Shown: one piece after another, positions 1-6,512 of the stretch
Position numbering within the stretch: position 1 is the first letter of the stretch
Layout of the letters: every line of letters starts with the position of its first letter
Source of the DNA: Pseudonocardiales bacterium
Lineage (GTDB): Bacteria > Actinomycetota > Actinomycetes > Mycobacteriales > Jatrophihabitantaceae
Length of the DNA: 9,966 nucleotides
NCBI GenBank assembly: GCA_025465405.1
Contig: JAODNL010000330.1
Coordinates: forward strand, 1 to 9,966
Direction of reading: 5' to 3'
Notes under the pieces: model-generated
Databases searched by the model: none
Told to the model about the DNA's origin: nothing
What the model saw: only the letters and a program-made list of their open reading frames with translations
Translations under genes and position numbers: made by a program

Positions 1-1182
1 AGGAACAACCCAAAGCTGCTCAGCACCGGCAAGGCATGGGCCGGCAAGATCCAGGGCGTCCGGCTCGCGATGGTGCCGCACCCCTCGGCGCTCGTGCGGT
101 TGGACTCGCTGCGCATCTACCAGGCCACCGCAGCCGCCAGGATGGTGTGGTCGTCGCCGAACACGGCGCCGGCCCGCCTGTGGTGGACCGATCTCGGCGG
201 GGCTCTCAGCACTGGCAATCCCCTGCATGCCGGTGTCGTCGGGGGCAGCGCGGCTTCGGCCAACAACGCGAACGCGGTGGCGACGAACGTCGCCGGCTAC
301 CCGCCCAACACCCAGTTCTGGTCGGTGAGCGCGTCGGGCGCGAGATCCTTCGTCGGGCGGACGGCGCCGACGCCGACACCGATCATCGAGTCACCGAGCG
401 TTGCTGGTTGCGCGAACTACCTCGGGCGGCCGTGGACGTTCACGTCGATACGCAGCCTCGCCGGCTACGGCGACCTGAGCTCGCTCAGCTTCACCCCGGC
501 CGGTCGGCTGGCAGCCGTGAACGCCGGTCCGCGTCCAAATGACCCGTACATCTACCTGCCGATCGGGCGCGGAGGCATCGACGGCCGGGTCTTCCACCGG
601 CTGACCATCGTCGAGTCCTACAACGGCCCGTTCGACCTGCACAACGCGCCCGGTGGCGGCACCATGGGCAGGATCTTGTGGCAGTCCGCGGGCCACACGA
701 TCCTGGCCCAGACCAACGACATCCTCACCTACAGCGGCAAGCGGACGATCACTCTTGACATGGCGACACCGGCGAGCGTGCTCACGGAGCCCGACGGCAG
801 CCCGGCACAGCGCTACCCGTTCGCGTCCACGGCCCGGGTGCTGAAGTTGCGTTGGGATCCGAACGAGGACCCGGGTGCGAGGCATTGGCAGGTGTACTCG
901 ATTCGGCTGGCCGCGGACTGCGGCACGCGGACGACGTTCGCCCTGACGTGGCACGACGCAACCTTCGTTGCCGGCAGCACCGTGCGCATCGAGGCCCGGC
1001 CGTCGAACGGGGCCCGGCCGATCCAGCTCGGGCGCGCAACCGAGCGGGCCGGGACGAACACCTTCACCGTCGCCGCCCGCTCATTGCCGGCCGGGACCTA
1101 CCTGCTACGCGTGTACACGACGAACCCGGCTGGGGTGATCGCCGGCGGCACCGCGACCGGCCCGCTGAACATCGCGCACTAG
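1..1182 (+). CDS. Probable surface/secreted beta-sandwich protein, 5'-truncated by the window edge
   Basis: The frame is open from base 1 to the TAG at 1180-1182, giving 393 visible residues; the true start lies left of the window. The ATG at 70 is not preceded by a ribosome binding site and interrupts a continuous beta-rich sequence, so it is not taken as the start. I do not recognise the family. The visible part is rich in Ala, Gly, Thr, Ser, Pro and aromatic residues. A segment at residues 16-41, ending LDSLRIYQ, resembles a second at 280-306, ending WQVYSIRLAAD, which suggests two copies of one beta-sandwich or jelly-roll module. Residues 311-393 look like an Ig-like domain (TFVAGSTVRIEARP, then LPAGTYLLRVYTTNPAG). 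The only cysteines, C137 and C307, could form a disulfide. This all fits an exported carbohydrate-binding or adhesin-like protein, but that is inference. It converges on the GroES-family gene and shows no direct tie to the injection system. Confidence 0.7.
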   Translation, partial: RNNPKLLSTGKAWAGKIQGVRLAMVPHPSALVRLDSLRIYQATAAARMVWSSPNTAPARLWWTDLGGALSTGNPLHAGVVGGSAASANNANAVATNVAGYPPNTQFWSVSASGARSFVGRTAPTPTPIIESPSVAGCANYLGRPWTFTSIRSLAGYGDLSSLSFTPAGRLAAVNAGPRPNDPYIYLPIGRGGIDGRVFHRLTIVESYNGPFDLHNAPGGGTMGRILWQSAGHTILAQTNDILTYSGKRTITLDMATPASVLTEPDGSPAQRYPFASTARVLKLRWDPNEDPGARHWQVYSIRLAADCGTRTTFALTWHDATFVAGSTVRIEARPSNGARPIQLGRATERAGTNTFTVAARSLPAGTYLLRVYTTNPAGVIAGGTATGPLNIAH

Positions 1183-1496
1183 AGATACAGACCGGTATTC
1201 GCGTCGTTGCGCTCGGCTGCGACCGCGTGCAGGTCGCGCTCACGCAGCAGCAGGTAATCGTCGCCCGCGATCTCGACCTCGTGCCGATCGTCGGGACTGA
1301 ACAGCACGCGGTCGCCCGGCTCGACCGCGCGGACGTGATTGCCTACCGCCAGCACCTCGGCCCACACCAGCCGCTTGGAAATCTGCGCCGTGGCCGGGAT
1401 GACGATGCCTCCCGAGGAACGCCGCTCCCCCTGGTCGCGTGGTTCCTTCACGAGGACTCGGTCGTGCAGCATCTTGATGGGCAGCCTGTCGGTCAC
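1179..1496 (-). CDS. GroES-family (Cpn10) co-chaperonin paralogue
   Basis: The 105-residue product has the whole Cpn10 fold signature: MLHDRVLVK at the start, a mobile-loop segment SSGGIVIPATAQ (residues 27-38) that normally docks on GroEL, GDRVLF (61-66), and a closing YLLLRERDLHAV strand (81-92). It matches the actinobacterial GroES-like subgroup that begins LPIxMLHDRVLV, rather than the housekeeping groES that sits beside groEL; no groEL is in the window. The chosen start is a GTG at 1496, which keeps the LPIKML segment. Its upstream sequence has no good ribosome binding site, and an ATG at 1472 is the alternative. It starts 13 bp after the preceding minus-strand gene, so it may be translated by coupling in the same transcript. 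Its stop codon overlaps that of the convergent gene. The last ~13 residues (from AAERND) extend beyond the usual Cpn10 end. Family assignment is firm; the role here, perhaps folding of injection-system or effector proteins, is inference. Confidence 0.9.
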   Translation of the reverse strand: MTDRLPIKMLHDRVLVKEPRDQGERRSSGGIVIPATAQISKRLVWAEVLAVGNHVRAVEPGDRVLFSPDDRHEVEIAGDDYLLLRERDLHAVAAERNDANTGLYL

Positions 1497-1509
1497 AACC
1501 GCAGCTTAG

Positions 1510-1881
1510 TTAGCCACCTGGACGGCGCTCCCGACCGGCGAAGGCGGACACGAGCGTCTTCAATGTCCGCCGGCCGTCCTCGTCGCCTCCGTCGGCGGTC
1601 GCCCACAGCAACAATGACCCGTTGACGGTGCTCTTGCTCTGGATGGATTCGGGGACATCAGCGCTCAGCCGATCTTCCATGTCCGACGCGTCGTCGTAGC
1701 TGTCGAACAGATAGACCGTCGCAACGACAGAGTTGTTCACCCAACGAAGCGAGAGCGCGTCAGCGGCGCCGAGTTCCTCAGCCGGAGGGTCCGGTTTCGT
1801 CGCCTCGGTGACGTCACCGGTGCTTCCCCGGCGCAGCAGCGCTTCGGCGCGAGCACGCTGGCTGTCATCGGCGTCGGGCAT
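1510..1881 (-). CDS. Small acidic protein of unknown function, downstream of the DUF4157 effector-like gene
   Basis: The 123-residue product is not recognised. It has no signal peptide, membrane segment or cysteine, and is acidic, so it is probably cytoplasmic. Residues 6-18 look helical (SQRARAEALLRRG). A Pro/Glu/Asp-rich stretch follows. The C-terminal half (about 40-118) reads as a compact alpha/beta domain: a strand pair around ALSLRWVNNSVVATVYLF, a helix DDASDMEDRLSAD, a strand NGSLLLWATA and a final helix RRTLKTLVSAFAG. The ATG at 1881 is preceded by GAAAGG (1888-1893) at 6-base spacing, a clear ribosome binding site. It begins 14 bp after the DUF4157 gene stops and ends 13 bp before the GroES-family gene, so all three are probably co-transcribed. 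Position and size fit an immunity protein, a loading chaperone or an adaptor for the upstream protein; nothing in the residues decides between these. Confidence 0.85.
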   Translation of the reverse strand: MPDADDSQRARAEALLRRGSTGDVTEATKPDPPAEELGAADALSLRWVNNSVVATVYLFDSYDDASDMEDRLSADVPESIQSKSTVNGSLLLWATADGGDEDGRRTLKTLVSAFAGRERRPGG

Positions 1882-1895
1882 GGTGCACCTTTCGG

Positions 1896-3569
1896 TTACG
1901 GGAGCTCGTCGCGTGCGTCATCCAGGTCACCCTTGCGCAGCGCGCTGTCGAAGTCGGCCCACTTGGTCTCGATCTCGTCGTCGGCCACGCTCTTCGCCTT
2001 CCACGCGGCGACGAAGCGGGTCTTGAGCAGGTTCGCCTTTCCGTTGAAGTTCATCTCGGCGAGCGTCGTCTCGCCGGCAATCCTGTCCGCACCGAGGATG
2101 CGGATCAACGCCTTCACGAACTCCCAGTTGTCCTGGTAGTTGTTGCGTGACTTGCCACCGTCCTTGGCCGGTTTGCCCTCCCGGTCGGTCAGCACCCGAG
2201 TGAAGTACTCGGTGACGCCTTCGTTGAAGTCGAAGCCCCATATGGTGTTGATGTCGTCGGTGGCGTAGCGGTGCATGCTCTCGTGAATGGCCGTGCTTCG
2301 AGTTCCTCGATCGTGGTGGAGTATTGCCGGCTGGTCGGCATTCGTGGTGGACGCGAATGCGTTTGTCGTCAGCTCATCGTCGCTGCCGATCGCCTCTTCG
2401 GGGAACTCGATCTCATAGACCTTGGCCCAGTCTTCGTCACCGACCGTTGCGATGAATCCCTCGCCCTTCTTGCCGGCCTTGACCGCCGCGGCGATATAGC
2501 CCTTCAGGTGTGGGTAGTCCTGGATGTTCGTCTGGATGAAGGTGTCCGCCTCGGCGCCGGTCATATGCATCGCCTTGTTCGCGCCGCCCTTGGTCTTGTT
2601 GCGGTACATGCCGACCGCAGCCAGCAGCGAGATGTATTCGCGGGCCCCGACGTAGGTCCGCGCCTTCGCCATCAATGCGTCGTCGTTGGCCATCGCCTCG
2701 CGATCGCTGCGATCCATCGACGTGAGCAACTCACGCAACTTCACCATTCGGGCGCGACCGGTCTTCCTGTTGTCCGGCGCTCCCTTGGCGACGAGGTCCG
2801 TGAGGTGCTTCTTCATGACCGCCCGCGCATCGAGCGCGCCGCCCTTCTCCTCCGCGGTCATTTCCTTGCCGCCGGTCAGGCCGCTGATCTCGAGCTCCGG
2901 CGCCTTCGGAGTCTCTGCCTTCGGCTTCTTCTTGCTCCACGGCCACCGGCTGATCACCGGCGCGGATCCGCCCACCCGCGCCGGTCGGCCCGCGGTGGCC
3001 GAGCGCTGCAGTGCCGACACGACGCCGTCGGCGACCCGGTCCGCTTCATGTTCGGCCGGATCGTCGGCGCGGCCGATCGTCGGCGCCGTCGCACCGGAAG
3101 AATTGCCCTGCTGCACCACATGGGTGAGTTCGTGCGCGATCAGGTGCTGGCCCGAACTGGTCGTCGGCGCGTAGGTGCCCTGCGCGAAGTAGATGTCGCT
3201 GCCGTGCGTGAACGCCTGTGCCTGCACCGCACGAGCCATCTGACCGGCCTCGCCGTCGGCATGAACACGCACGTCCTCGAAGTCCGCGCCGAGCTGCTCG
3301 CCGAATCCGTGCGCCAGCTCGGCGGGCAGCCGCCGGCCTTGCCCGCGGCGACGCTGCAGCGCCGAGACCACGTCCGCCGGCGCCTGCGTTCCACCGAGCG
3401 GATCGGCCGGACTTCCGTTTGATGCGCGCTGCGTGGCCGCGAGGCCGGCGACCGGCTGCAACGAGATCAGCTCGCCGGGTTCGAGTTGGGGCTCCGGCTC
3501 TGGCGGCGCGATGTCGGTGACCGGCGAGGCGCGCTGTTCTTCCTGGACGAGCTCGTGGGTCGTCGTCAT
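1896..3569 (-). CDS. eCIS-associated DUF4157 protein with a second, gluzincin-like zinc-peptidase motif (candidate effector)
   Basis: The 557-residue product has two metallopeptidase signatures. Residues ~1-60 are a disordered, Pro/Glu-rich leader. A DUF4157 domain follows (~62-182): LPAELAHGFGEQLGADFEDVRVH, then ThrHis-Gly-SDIYFAQGTY, the zinc motif HELTH at 146-150 (3120-3134), and DPAEHEADRVAD at 170-181. A basic, Lys/Pro-rich linker is at ~207-224. The C-terminal part (~235-557) is mostly helical and carries HESMH at 429-433 (2271-2285), followed 16 residues later by NEGVTEYF (449-456). This is the HExxH...E arrangement of gluzincins, with H429, H433 and E450 as likely zinc ligands and E430 as catalytic base. 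DUF4157 proteins are a known core or cargo-carrying family of eCIS clusters. That the C-terminal half is an injected protease toxin is inference. An in-frame start at 3704 would overlap the ATPase gene; the ATG at 3569 has AGGAG six bases upstream and begins MTTTHELVQ, so it is chosen. Confidence 0.93.
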   Translation of the reverse strand: MTTTHELVQEEQRASPVTDIAPPEPEPQLEPGELISLQPVAGLAATQRASNGSPADPLGGTQAPADVVSALQRRRGQGRRLPAELAHGFGEQLGADFEDVRVHADGEAGQMARAVQAQAFTHGSDIYFAQGTYAPTTSSGQHLIAHELTHVVQQGNSSGATAPTIGRADDPAEHEADRVADGVVSALQRSATAGRPARVGGSAPVISRWPWSKKKPKAETPKAPELEISGLTGGKEMTAEEKGGALDARAVMKKHLTDLVAKGAPDNRKTGRARMVKLRELLTSMDRSDREAMANDDALMAKARTYVGAREYISLLAAVGMYRNKTKGGANKAMHMTGAEADTFIQTNIQDYPHLKGYIAAAVKAGKKGEGFIATVGDEDWAKVYEIEFPEEAIGSDDELTTNAFASTTNADQPAILHHDRGTRSTAIHESMHRYATDDINTIWGFDFNEGVTEYFTRVLTDREGKPAKDGGKSRNNYQDNWEFVKALIRILGADRIAGETTLAEMNFNGKANLLKTRFVAAWKAKSVADDEIETKWADFDSALRKGDLDDARDELP

Positions 3570-3575
3570 CGTCGT

Positions 3576-3580
3576 CTCCT
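3576..3580 (-). promoter_or_regulatory. Ribosome binding site fixing the start of the DUF4157 gene
   Basis: On the minus strand AGGAG is followed by the six bases ACGACG and then the ATG at 3569. The earlier in-frame candidates, an ATG at 3587 and a start at 3704, lack such a site, and the latter lies inside the ATPase gene. The 85-bp gap from 3570 to 3654 between the two genes shows no convincing promoter or terminator, so read-through from the ATPase gene is likely. Confidence 0.8.
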
Positions 3581-3654
3581 GGGGCATGACGTAGCCGAAC
3601 GTGCCCGGCGCCCTCCGAAAGCTACTCGCAAGATCGTTATGAGGCCACCGGCGA

Positions 3655-5634
3655 TCACCGCGGCCGCTGGCGTTTACTGGGCGATCGCTGCGAAGCCACG
3701 ACAAAGCCGTGTTCCGGTACGACCCGACCGAGCTTGCGGTACTCGCTCACCGCCGACTCGACGATGTGCCGCATGCCGACGGGCTCCGCGGCGCTGACGG
3801 CGTCGTACGCGGCAGCCAGCACGATGTTGCGGATGTCGCCCCCGGTCAGCTCCACCGACTCGGCCAGGAAGTCGAGCTGGACCGGGTCGGACTCATCGAG
3901 GCTGGTCAGCTGCTGCAGGTGGTGTTCCCACAGGCGCCGGCGGATCGGTGCGTCCGGGTCGGGGAAGTTCACGATGAAGCTCATCCGGCGCGAGAACGCG
4001 CGGTCCAGGTTGCCGCGCAGGTTCGTCGCCAGGATCGTGATCCCGTCGAAGTGCTCCATGCGCTGCAGCAGATAGGCGATCTCCTGGTTGGCATAGCGGT
4101 CGCGCGCGTCCCGCACCTCGGAGCGGCTGCCGAACAGCGCGTCCGCCTCGTCGAAGAACAGCACGACATCGAGCGCCTCGGCCGCCTGGAACACCTTCTC
4201 GAGGTTCTTCTCGGTCTCACCGATGTACTTGTCGACGATCGCGGAAAGGTCCACCTGGAAGAGGTCGACGGACAGCTCGTCCGCGACCACGTGCGCGGCG
4301 AGGGTCTTGCCGGTGCCGGGGCTGCCGGCGAACAGTGCGGCGAGGCCGCGGCCCTTGCGCATCGTCCCCTGTGCTGCCACGACGTCGCGGTGTCGAGCCC
4401 AGCTCACCAACTGCCGCAACGACGCGGCGGCGTGATCCGGCAGCACGAGATCGTCGAAGGTCATCCGCGCCGCCGCGCCGGTCGTGATCGCGTCGCCACC
4501 GGAACTGCCGGACCCGCCGACCCGCCGGGCGGCCTCCCGCACGATCGCCGACGACACCGGCTCGTCCTTCGCGCTGGCCAGCACCCGCGCGTACCGGGCC
4601 GCCTCGGTGACGGCTTCCGGGGTCAGCCGCAGACCGAGCAGGGTCTGCTGCAACTCGACGTCCTGGTCGGCGAACTCGCCGAGATTCGACTGCCACACCG
4701 CGGCGCGCGCGGTGACGGGCAGCGTCTCGGCGTCGATCAGCAGCGGCAGCCGACGTAGCCACGACGGGTTCCACGCCCGGTTCGCGACGGCCACAACCGG
4801 CACCGCCGCCCGCTCGAGCACCTCGAGCGCGCCGCGGTCGTTCGCCTCGGTGATCACCTCGGCGCCGGCGACGAGCAGCGCCGCGCCCGACAGCCCGGCC
4901 TCACGCGCCGCCGCGGCCGTCACGTCCGAGAGGCTCTGGTCGCTCAGATGCAGCCGGAGGTCGACGGCGAGGCAGCCCAGGCCCAGTGACGCGAGCGCGC
5001 CCGCGGCCAGCGAGATGCCGGCCGACCCCTGCACCGAGCGCACCCAGACGAACGGGACGCCGCGGTCGACAGCCCGCGCGATCACCTCACCACCGGGCAG
5101 GGTGAGCGGCACGGCGGTAGTTCGCAGCCGCGACACGACCGGATCCGACGGCGCGCCGCCGGCAAGCACCGTGACCACCGGATCGGGCACCCGAAGCGCG
5201 CGACCGAGCCACGGCTCGGGGCCGGCGATGTCGACGAGCCCGTGGCGCCGCAAGGGGCCATTGGGTCCGAGGCGGGCGAACCCGTCCGGGTGGGCGGTCG
5301 GGACGCCGCAGAGCTCGAGGCCGAGCGCGACGCTCGGTCGGGCCGTCCCGGGCACGCCCCGCAGCAGGGCGAACGCGATGCCGACGTTCGCGTCGAGGTC
5401 GCCGGCCGCCGACAGCCACAGCAGGCTCGCATCGACTGCGTCCAGGCCGAAGACATCCGCGACCCCCGCGAGAGGATCGGGGCCGTCGTCCGGCGCCGCA
5501 CCGTGGTGGTCCAGCCGCAGCGACGCGAGCGCCGCGTCGAACTCGACAGCGGACTGCCAGTCGGCGCCGGCCTGGGTCCGTCGCTGCCCGGCAGCGACGA
5601 GCTGATCGACGAGGCTGCTCATATGGCGCGGCAC
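3655..5634 (-). CDS. eCIS AAA+ ATPase (Afp15-like)
   Basis: The 659-residue product is an AAA+ ATPase of the type present in nearly all eCIS clusters, thought to act in particle assembly or remodelling in the cytoplasm. The active AAA module is at ~390-630: Walker A GSPGTGKT (437-444), pore-region sequence DKYIGETEKNLEKVF (468-482), Walker B LFFDEAD (492-498), sensor 1 ILATN (534-538), arginine finger region DRAFSRRM (544-551) and sensor 2 LTGGDIRNI (596-604). Residues ~1-150 form a helical N-terminal domain. Residues ~180-345 look like a second, dead AAA module, in which a P-loop-like turn reads GSAGISLA with no GK[ST]. The tail (649-659) is basic. The start is the GTG at 5634, which has AAGGGGGG seven bases upstream; an ATG at 5622 (MSSLVDQ) would be about 20 bases from that site. 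It heads the minus-strand operon and is divergent to the DUF4255 gene. Confidence 0.96.
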   Translation of the reverse strand: MPRHMSSLVDQLVAAGQRRTQAGADWQSAVEFDAALASLRLDHHGAAPDDGPDPLAGVADVFGLDAVDASLLWLSAAGDLDANVGIAFALLRGVPGTARPSVALGLELCGVPTAHPDGFARLGPNGPLRRHGLVDIAGPEPWLGRALRVPDPVVTVLAGGAPSDPVVSRLRTTAVPLTLPGGEVIARAVDRGVPFVWVRSVQGSAGISLAAGALASLGLGCLAVDLRLHLSDQSLSDVTAAAAREAGLSGAALLVAGAEVITEANDRGALEVLERAAVPVVAVANRAWNPSWLRRLPLLIDAETLPVTARAAVWQSNLGEFADQDVELQQTLLGLRLTPEAVTEAARYARVLASAKDEPVSSAIVREAARRVGGSGSSGGDAITTGAAARMTFDDLVLPDHAAASLRQLVSWARHRDVVAAQGTMRKGRGLAALFAGSPGTGKTLAAHVVADELSVDLFQVDLSAIVDKYIGETEKNLEKVFQAAEALDVVLFFDEADALFGSRSEVRDARDRYANQEIAYLLQRMEHFDGITILATNLRGNLDRAFSRRMSFIVNFPDPDAPIRRRLWEHHLQQLTSLDESDPVQLDFLAESVELTGGDIRNIVLAAAYDAVSAAEPVGMRHIVESAVSEYRKLGRVVPEHGFVVASQRSPSKRQRPR

Positions 5635-5641
5635 GCGGGCA

Positions 5642-5649
5642 CCCCCCTT
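5642..5649 (-). promoter_or_regulatory. Ribosome binding site supporting the GTG start of the ATPase gene
   Basis: The minus strand reads AAGGGGGG, then seven bases (TGCCCGC), then the GTG at 5634. This spacing fits the GTG and not the ATG twelve bases further in, which is why the longer protein is annotated. Confidence 0.65.
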
Positions 5650-5727
5650 GTGCGGACAGCGCAGAATCAGTGGGTGATCATGCGGCCGAGAGGTGCCAAC
5701 ATAACGCAGGGCGGCGCGCAGGACGTA

Positions 5728-5742
5728 GGACCAGAGCGGTCC
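5728..5742. repeat. Short inverted repeat in the divergent promoter region
   Basis: GGACC and GGTCC flank a five-base spacer (AGAGC), a perfect 5-bp-arm inverted repeat about 30 bp upstream of the DUF4255 start. It could be half of an operator or a weak leader hairpin. It is short enough to be chance in GC-rich DNA. Confidence 0.3.
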
Positions 5743-5760
5743 GTCGAGCTAGGCCGTCCC

Positions 5761-5767
5761 AGAGGAG
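5761..5767 (+). promoter_or_regulatory. Ribosome binding site of the DUF4255 gene
   Basis: AGAGGAG is followed by six bases (CAGGCA) and the ATG at 5774. The second methionine codon at 5786 is 18 bases away from the site, so the first ATG is the start. Confidence 0.8.
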
Positions 5768-5773
5768 CAGGCA

Positions 5774-6340
5774 ATGTTCGTGCGCATGGTGGATGAGAGT
5801 CTCGAACGGCTGTTGCGTGACGAGCTGCCCCTGCCCGAAGACCTGGGTGACGTGAGCTTCGACGCGCCCTCCGGCAACTGGTCGGCCCAGCTGTCACGGA
5901 TCACCGTCAACCTGTTCCTGTACGAGGTCGTGCGCAGCAGCCATCCCGCGTCGACGCCGACCCAGCGCGTCAACGCCAACGGCAAGGCCGAACGACGCGC
6001 GCCACAGCCGATGGTCGAGCTGAACTACCTGGTGAGCGCGTGGGCGGGCAGCCCCCGCGACGAGCACCAGCTACTCGGGGACGTGATCAGCCGGCTGGCC
6101 GCCCGCACCTCGGTGCCCACCGAACACCTGCCCGCCGGAATGGAGTATCCGATCGGGCTGTCCTTCGACGGCGACCAGCACAACCGGATCCGGGACGTCT
6201 GGAACGCCGCAGGTGCGCACTTGAAGGCGTCGTTCTCGCTGCAGGTGACCGTCGCGGCGGACACCTTCGACTGGGAGGACCAGGCTCCGCCGGTCACCCG
6301 GATCGAGGCGCTCACCGCGCCCCGGCCGGCACCGCGCTGA
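5774..6340 (+). CDS. DUF4255/Pvc16-family eCIS tube-terminator protein (Afp16-like)
   Basis: The 188-residue product matches the DUF4255 (Pvc16 N-terminal) family throughout. It opens with MVDESLERLLRDELPLP (5-21), followed by DVSFDAPSGNW (26-36), the diagnostic VNLFLYEV (45-52), a variable linker, RRAPQPMVELNYLVSAWAG (74-92), DEHQLLGDV (96-104) and the closing AHLKASFSLQVTVAAD strand (148-163). In Afp and PVC particles this family is reported to cap the inner tube and sheath, setting particle length; the protein is cytoplasmic until assembly. Length is normal for the single-domain members. It is the first gene of the plus-strand arm, and the remaining structural genes are not in the window. 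The AGAGGAG site at 5761-5767 fixes the start. The last ~12 residues, rich in Pro, Ala and Arg, are an unstructured tail. Confidence 0.93.
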   Translation: MFVRMVDESLERLLRDELPLPEDLGDVSFDAPSGNWSAQLSRITVNLFLYEVVRSSHPASTPTQRVNANGKAERRAPQPMVELNYLVSAWAGSPRDEHQLLGDVISRLAARTSVPTEHLPAGMEYPIGLSFDGDQHNRIRDVWNAAGAHLKASFSLQVTVAADTFDWEDQAPPVTRIEALTAPRPAPR

Positions 6341-6349
6341 ACCGGTTCA
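6338..6349. repeat. 12-bp perfect palindrome spanning the DUF4255 stop codon
   Basis: TGAACCGGTTCA is self-complementary over its full length and begins with the TGA stop of the DUF4255 gene. It has no spacer, so it would not make a good terminator hairpin. A dimeric regulator site or chance are both possible. Confidence 0.35.
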
Positions 6350-6512
6350 CCCGATCCGGCTCGACTGCCTGTGCCAACCCGCATTACCAGTTCTCCACCG
6401 AGATGGACAAGACCGCCCCAATCGACGATCATGAGGCGGCCAACCTCACTCTTTCCACACGCCGTCGGGCGCCGCACCCCCGAGAACAGCCAGCGACGCC
6501 AGGGAGCCGACC
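6341..6512 (+). other. 172-bp gene-free stretch between the DUF4255 gene and the small ORF
   Basis: No convincing gene, rho-independent terminator or sigma-factor promoter is seen. A 56-residue reading frame starting at 6403 has no ribosome binding site and composition unlike its neighbours. The segment holds the downstream part of the 12-bp palindrome at its left edge and the ribosome binding site of the 34-residue ORF at its right edge. The length leaves room for an internal promoter for the membrane-protein genes. Confidence 0.5.
6501..6506 (+). promoter_or_regulatory. Ribosome binding site of the 34-residue ORF
   Basis: AGGGAG is followed by six bases (CCGACC) and the GTG at 6513. This strong, well-spaced site is the main evidence that the short reading frame is translated. 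There is no comparable site before the much longer gene at 6621. Confidence 0.65.

Larger units (their letters stand above)
5635..5773. promoter_or_regulatory. Divergent intergenic region between the two eCIS arms
   Basis: These 139 bp separate the divergently transcribed ATPase and DUF4255 genes, so both arms' promoters should lie here unless transcription begins further upstream within the opposite gene. I see ribosome binding sites at both ends and a short inverted repeat at 5728-5742. No convincing -35/-10 pair is visible on either strand; an AT-richer patch around 5698-5706 (CCAACATAA) is the most likely melting site. Assignment as a promoter region rests on gene geometry. Confidence 0.55.

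Noticed and set aside
70..1182. Treating the ATG at 70 as the start of the first gene
   Set aside because: The frame is open to base 1, the residues before the ATG continue the same beta-sandwich pattern, and there is no ribosome site before it.
2271..3422. Plus-strand 383-codon open frame opposite the DUF4157 gene
   Set aside because: Arg/Leu-rich antisense frame lacking a ribosome site; the minus strand carries two conserved zinc motifs.
3570..3704. 45-residue N-terminal extension of the DUF4157 protein from an in-frame start at 3704
   Set aside because: It would overlap the ATPase gene by 50 bp, its sequence is unlike eCIS DUF4157 leaders, and a strong AGGAG site marks the ATG at 3569.
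4484..5605. Plus-strand 373-codon open frame opposite the ATPase gene
   Set aside because: The product is a Ser/Arg/Pro-rich composition typical of antisense frames in high-GC DNA, with no domain or ribosome site. The ATPase on the other strand has unambiguous motifs.
6338..6420. Rho-independent terminator after the DUF4255 gene
   Set aside because: The 12-bp palindrome has no loop and no following T run, and no other stable stem with a U tract is visible.
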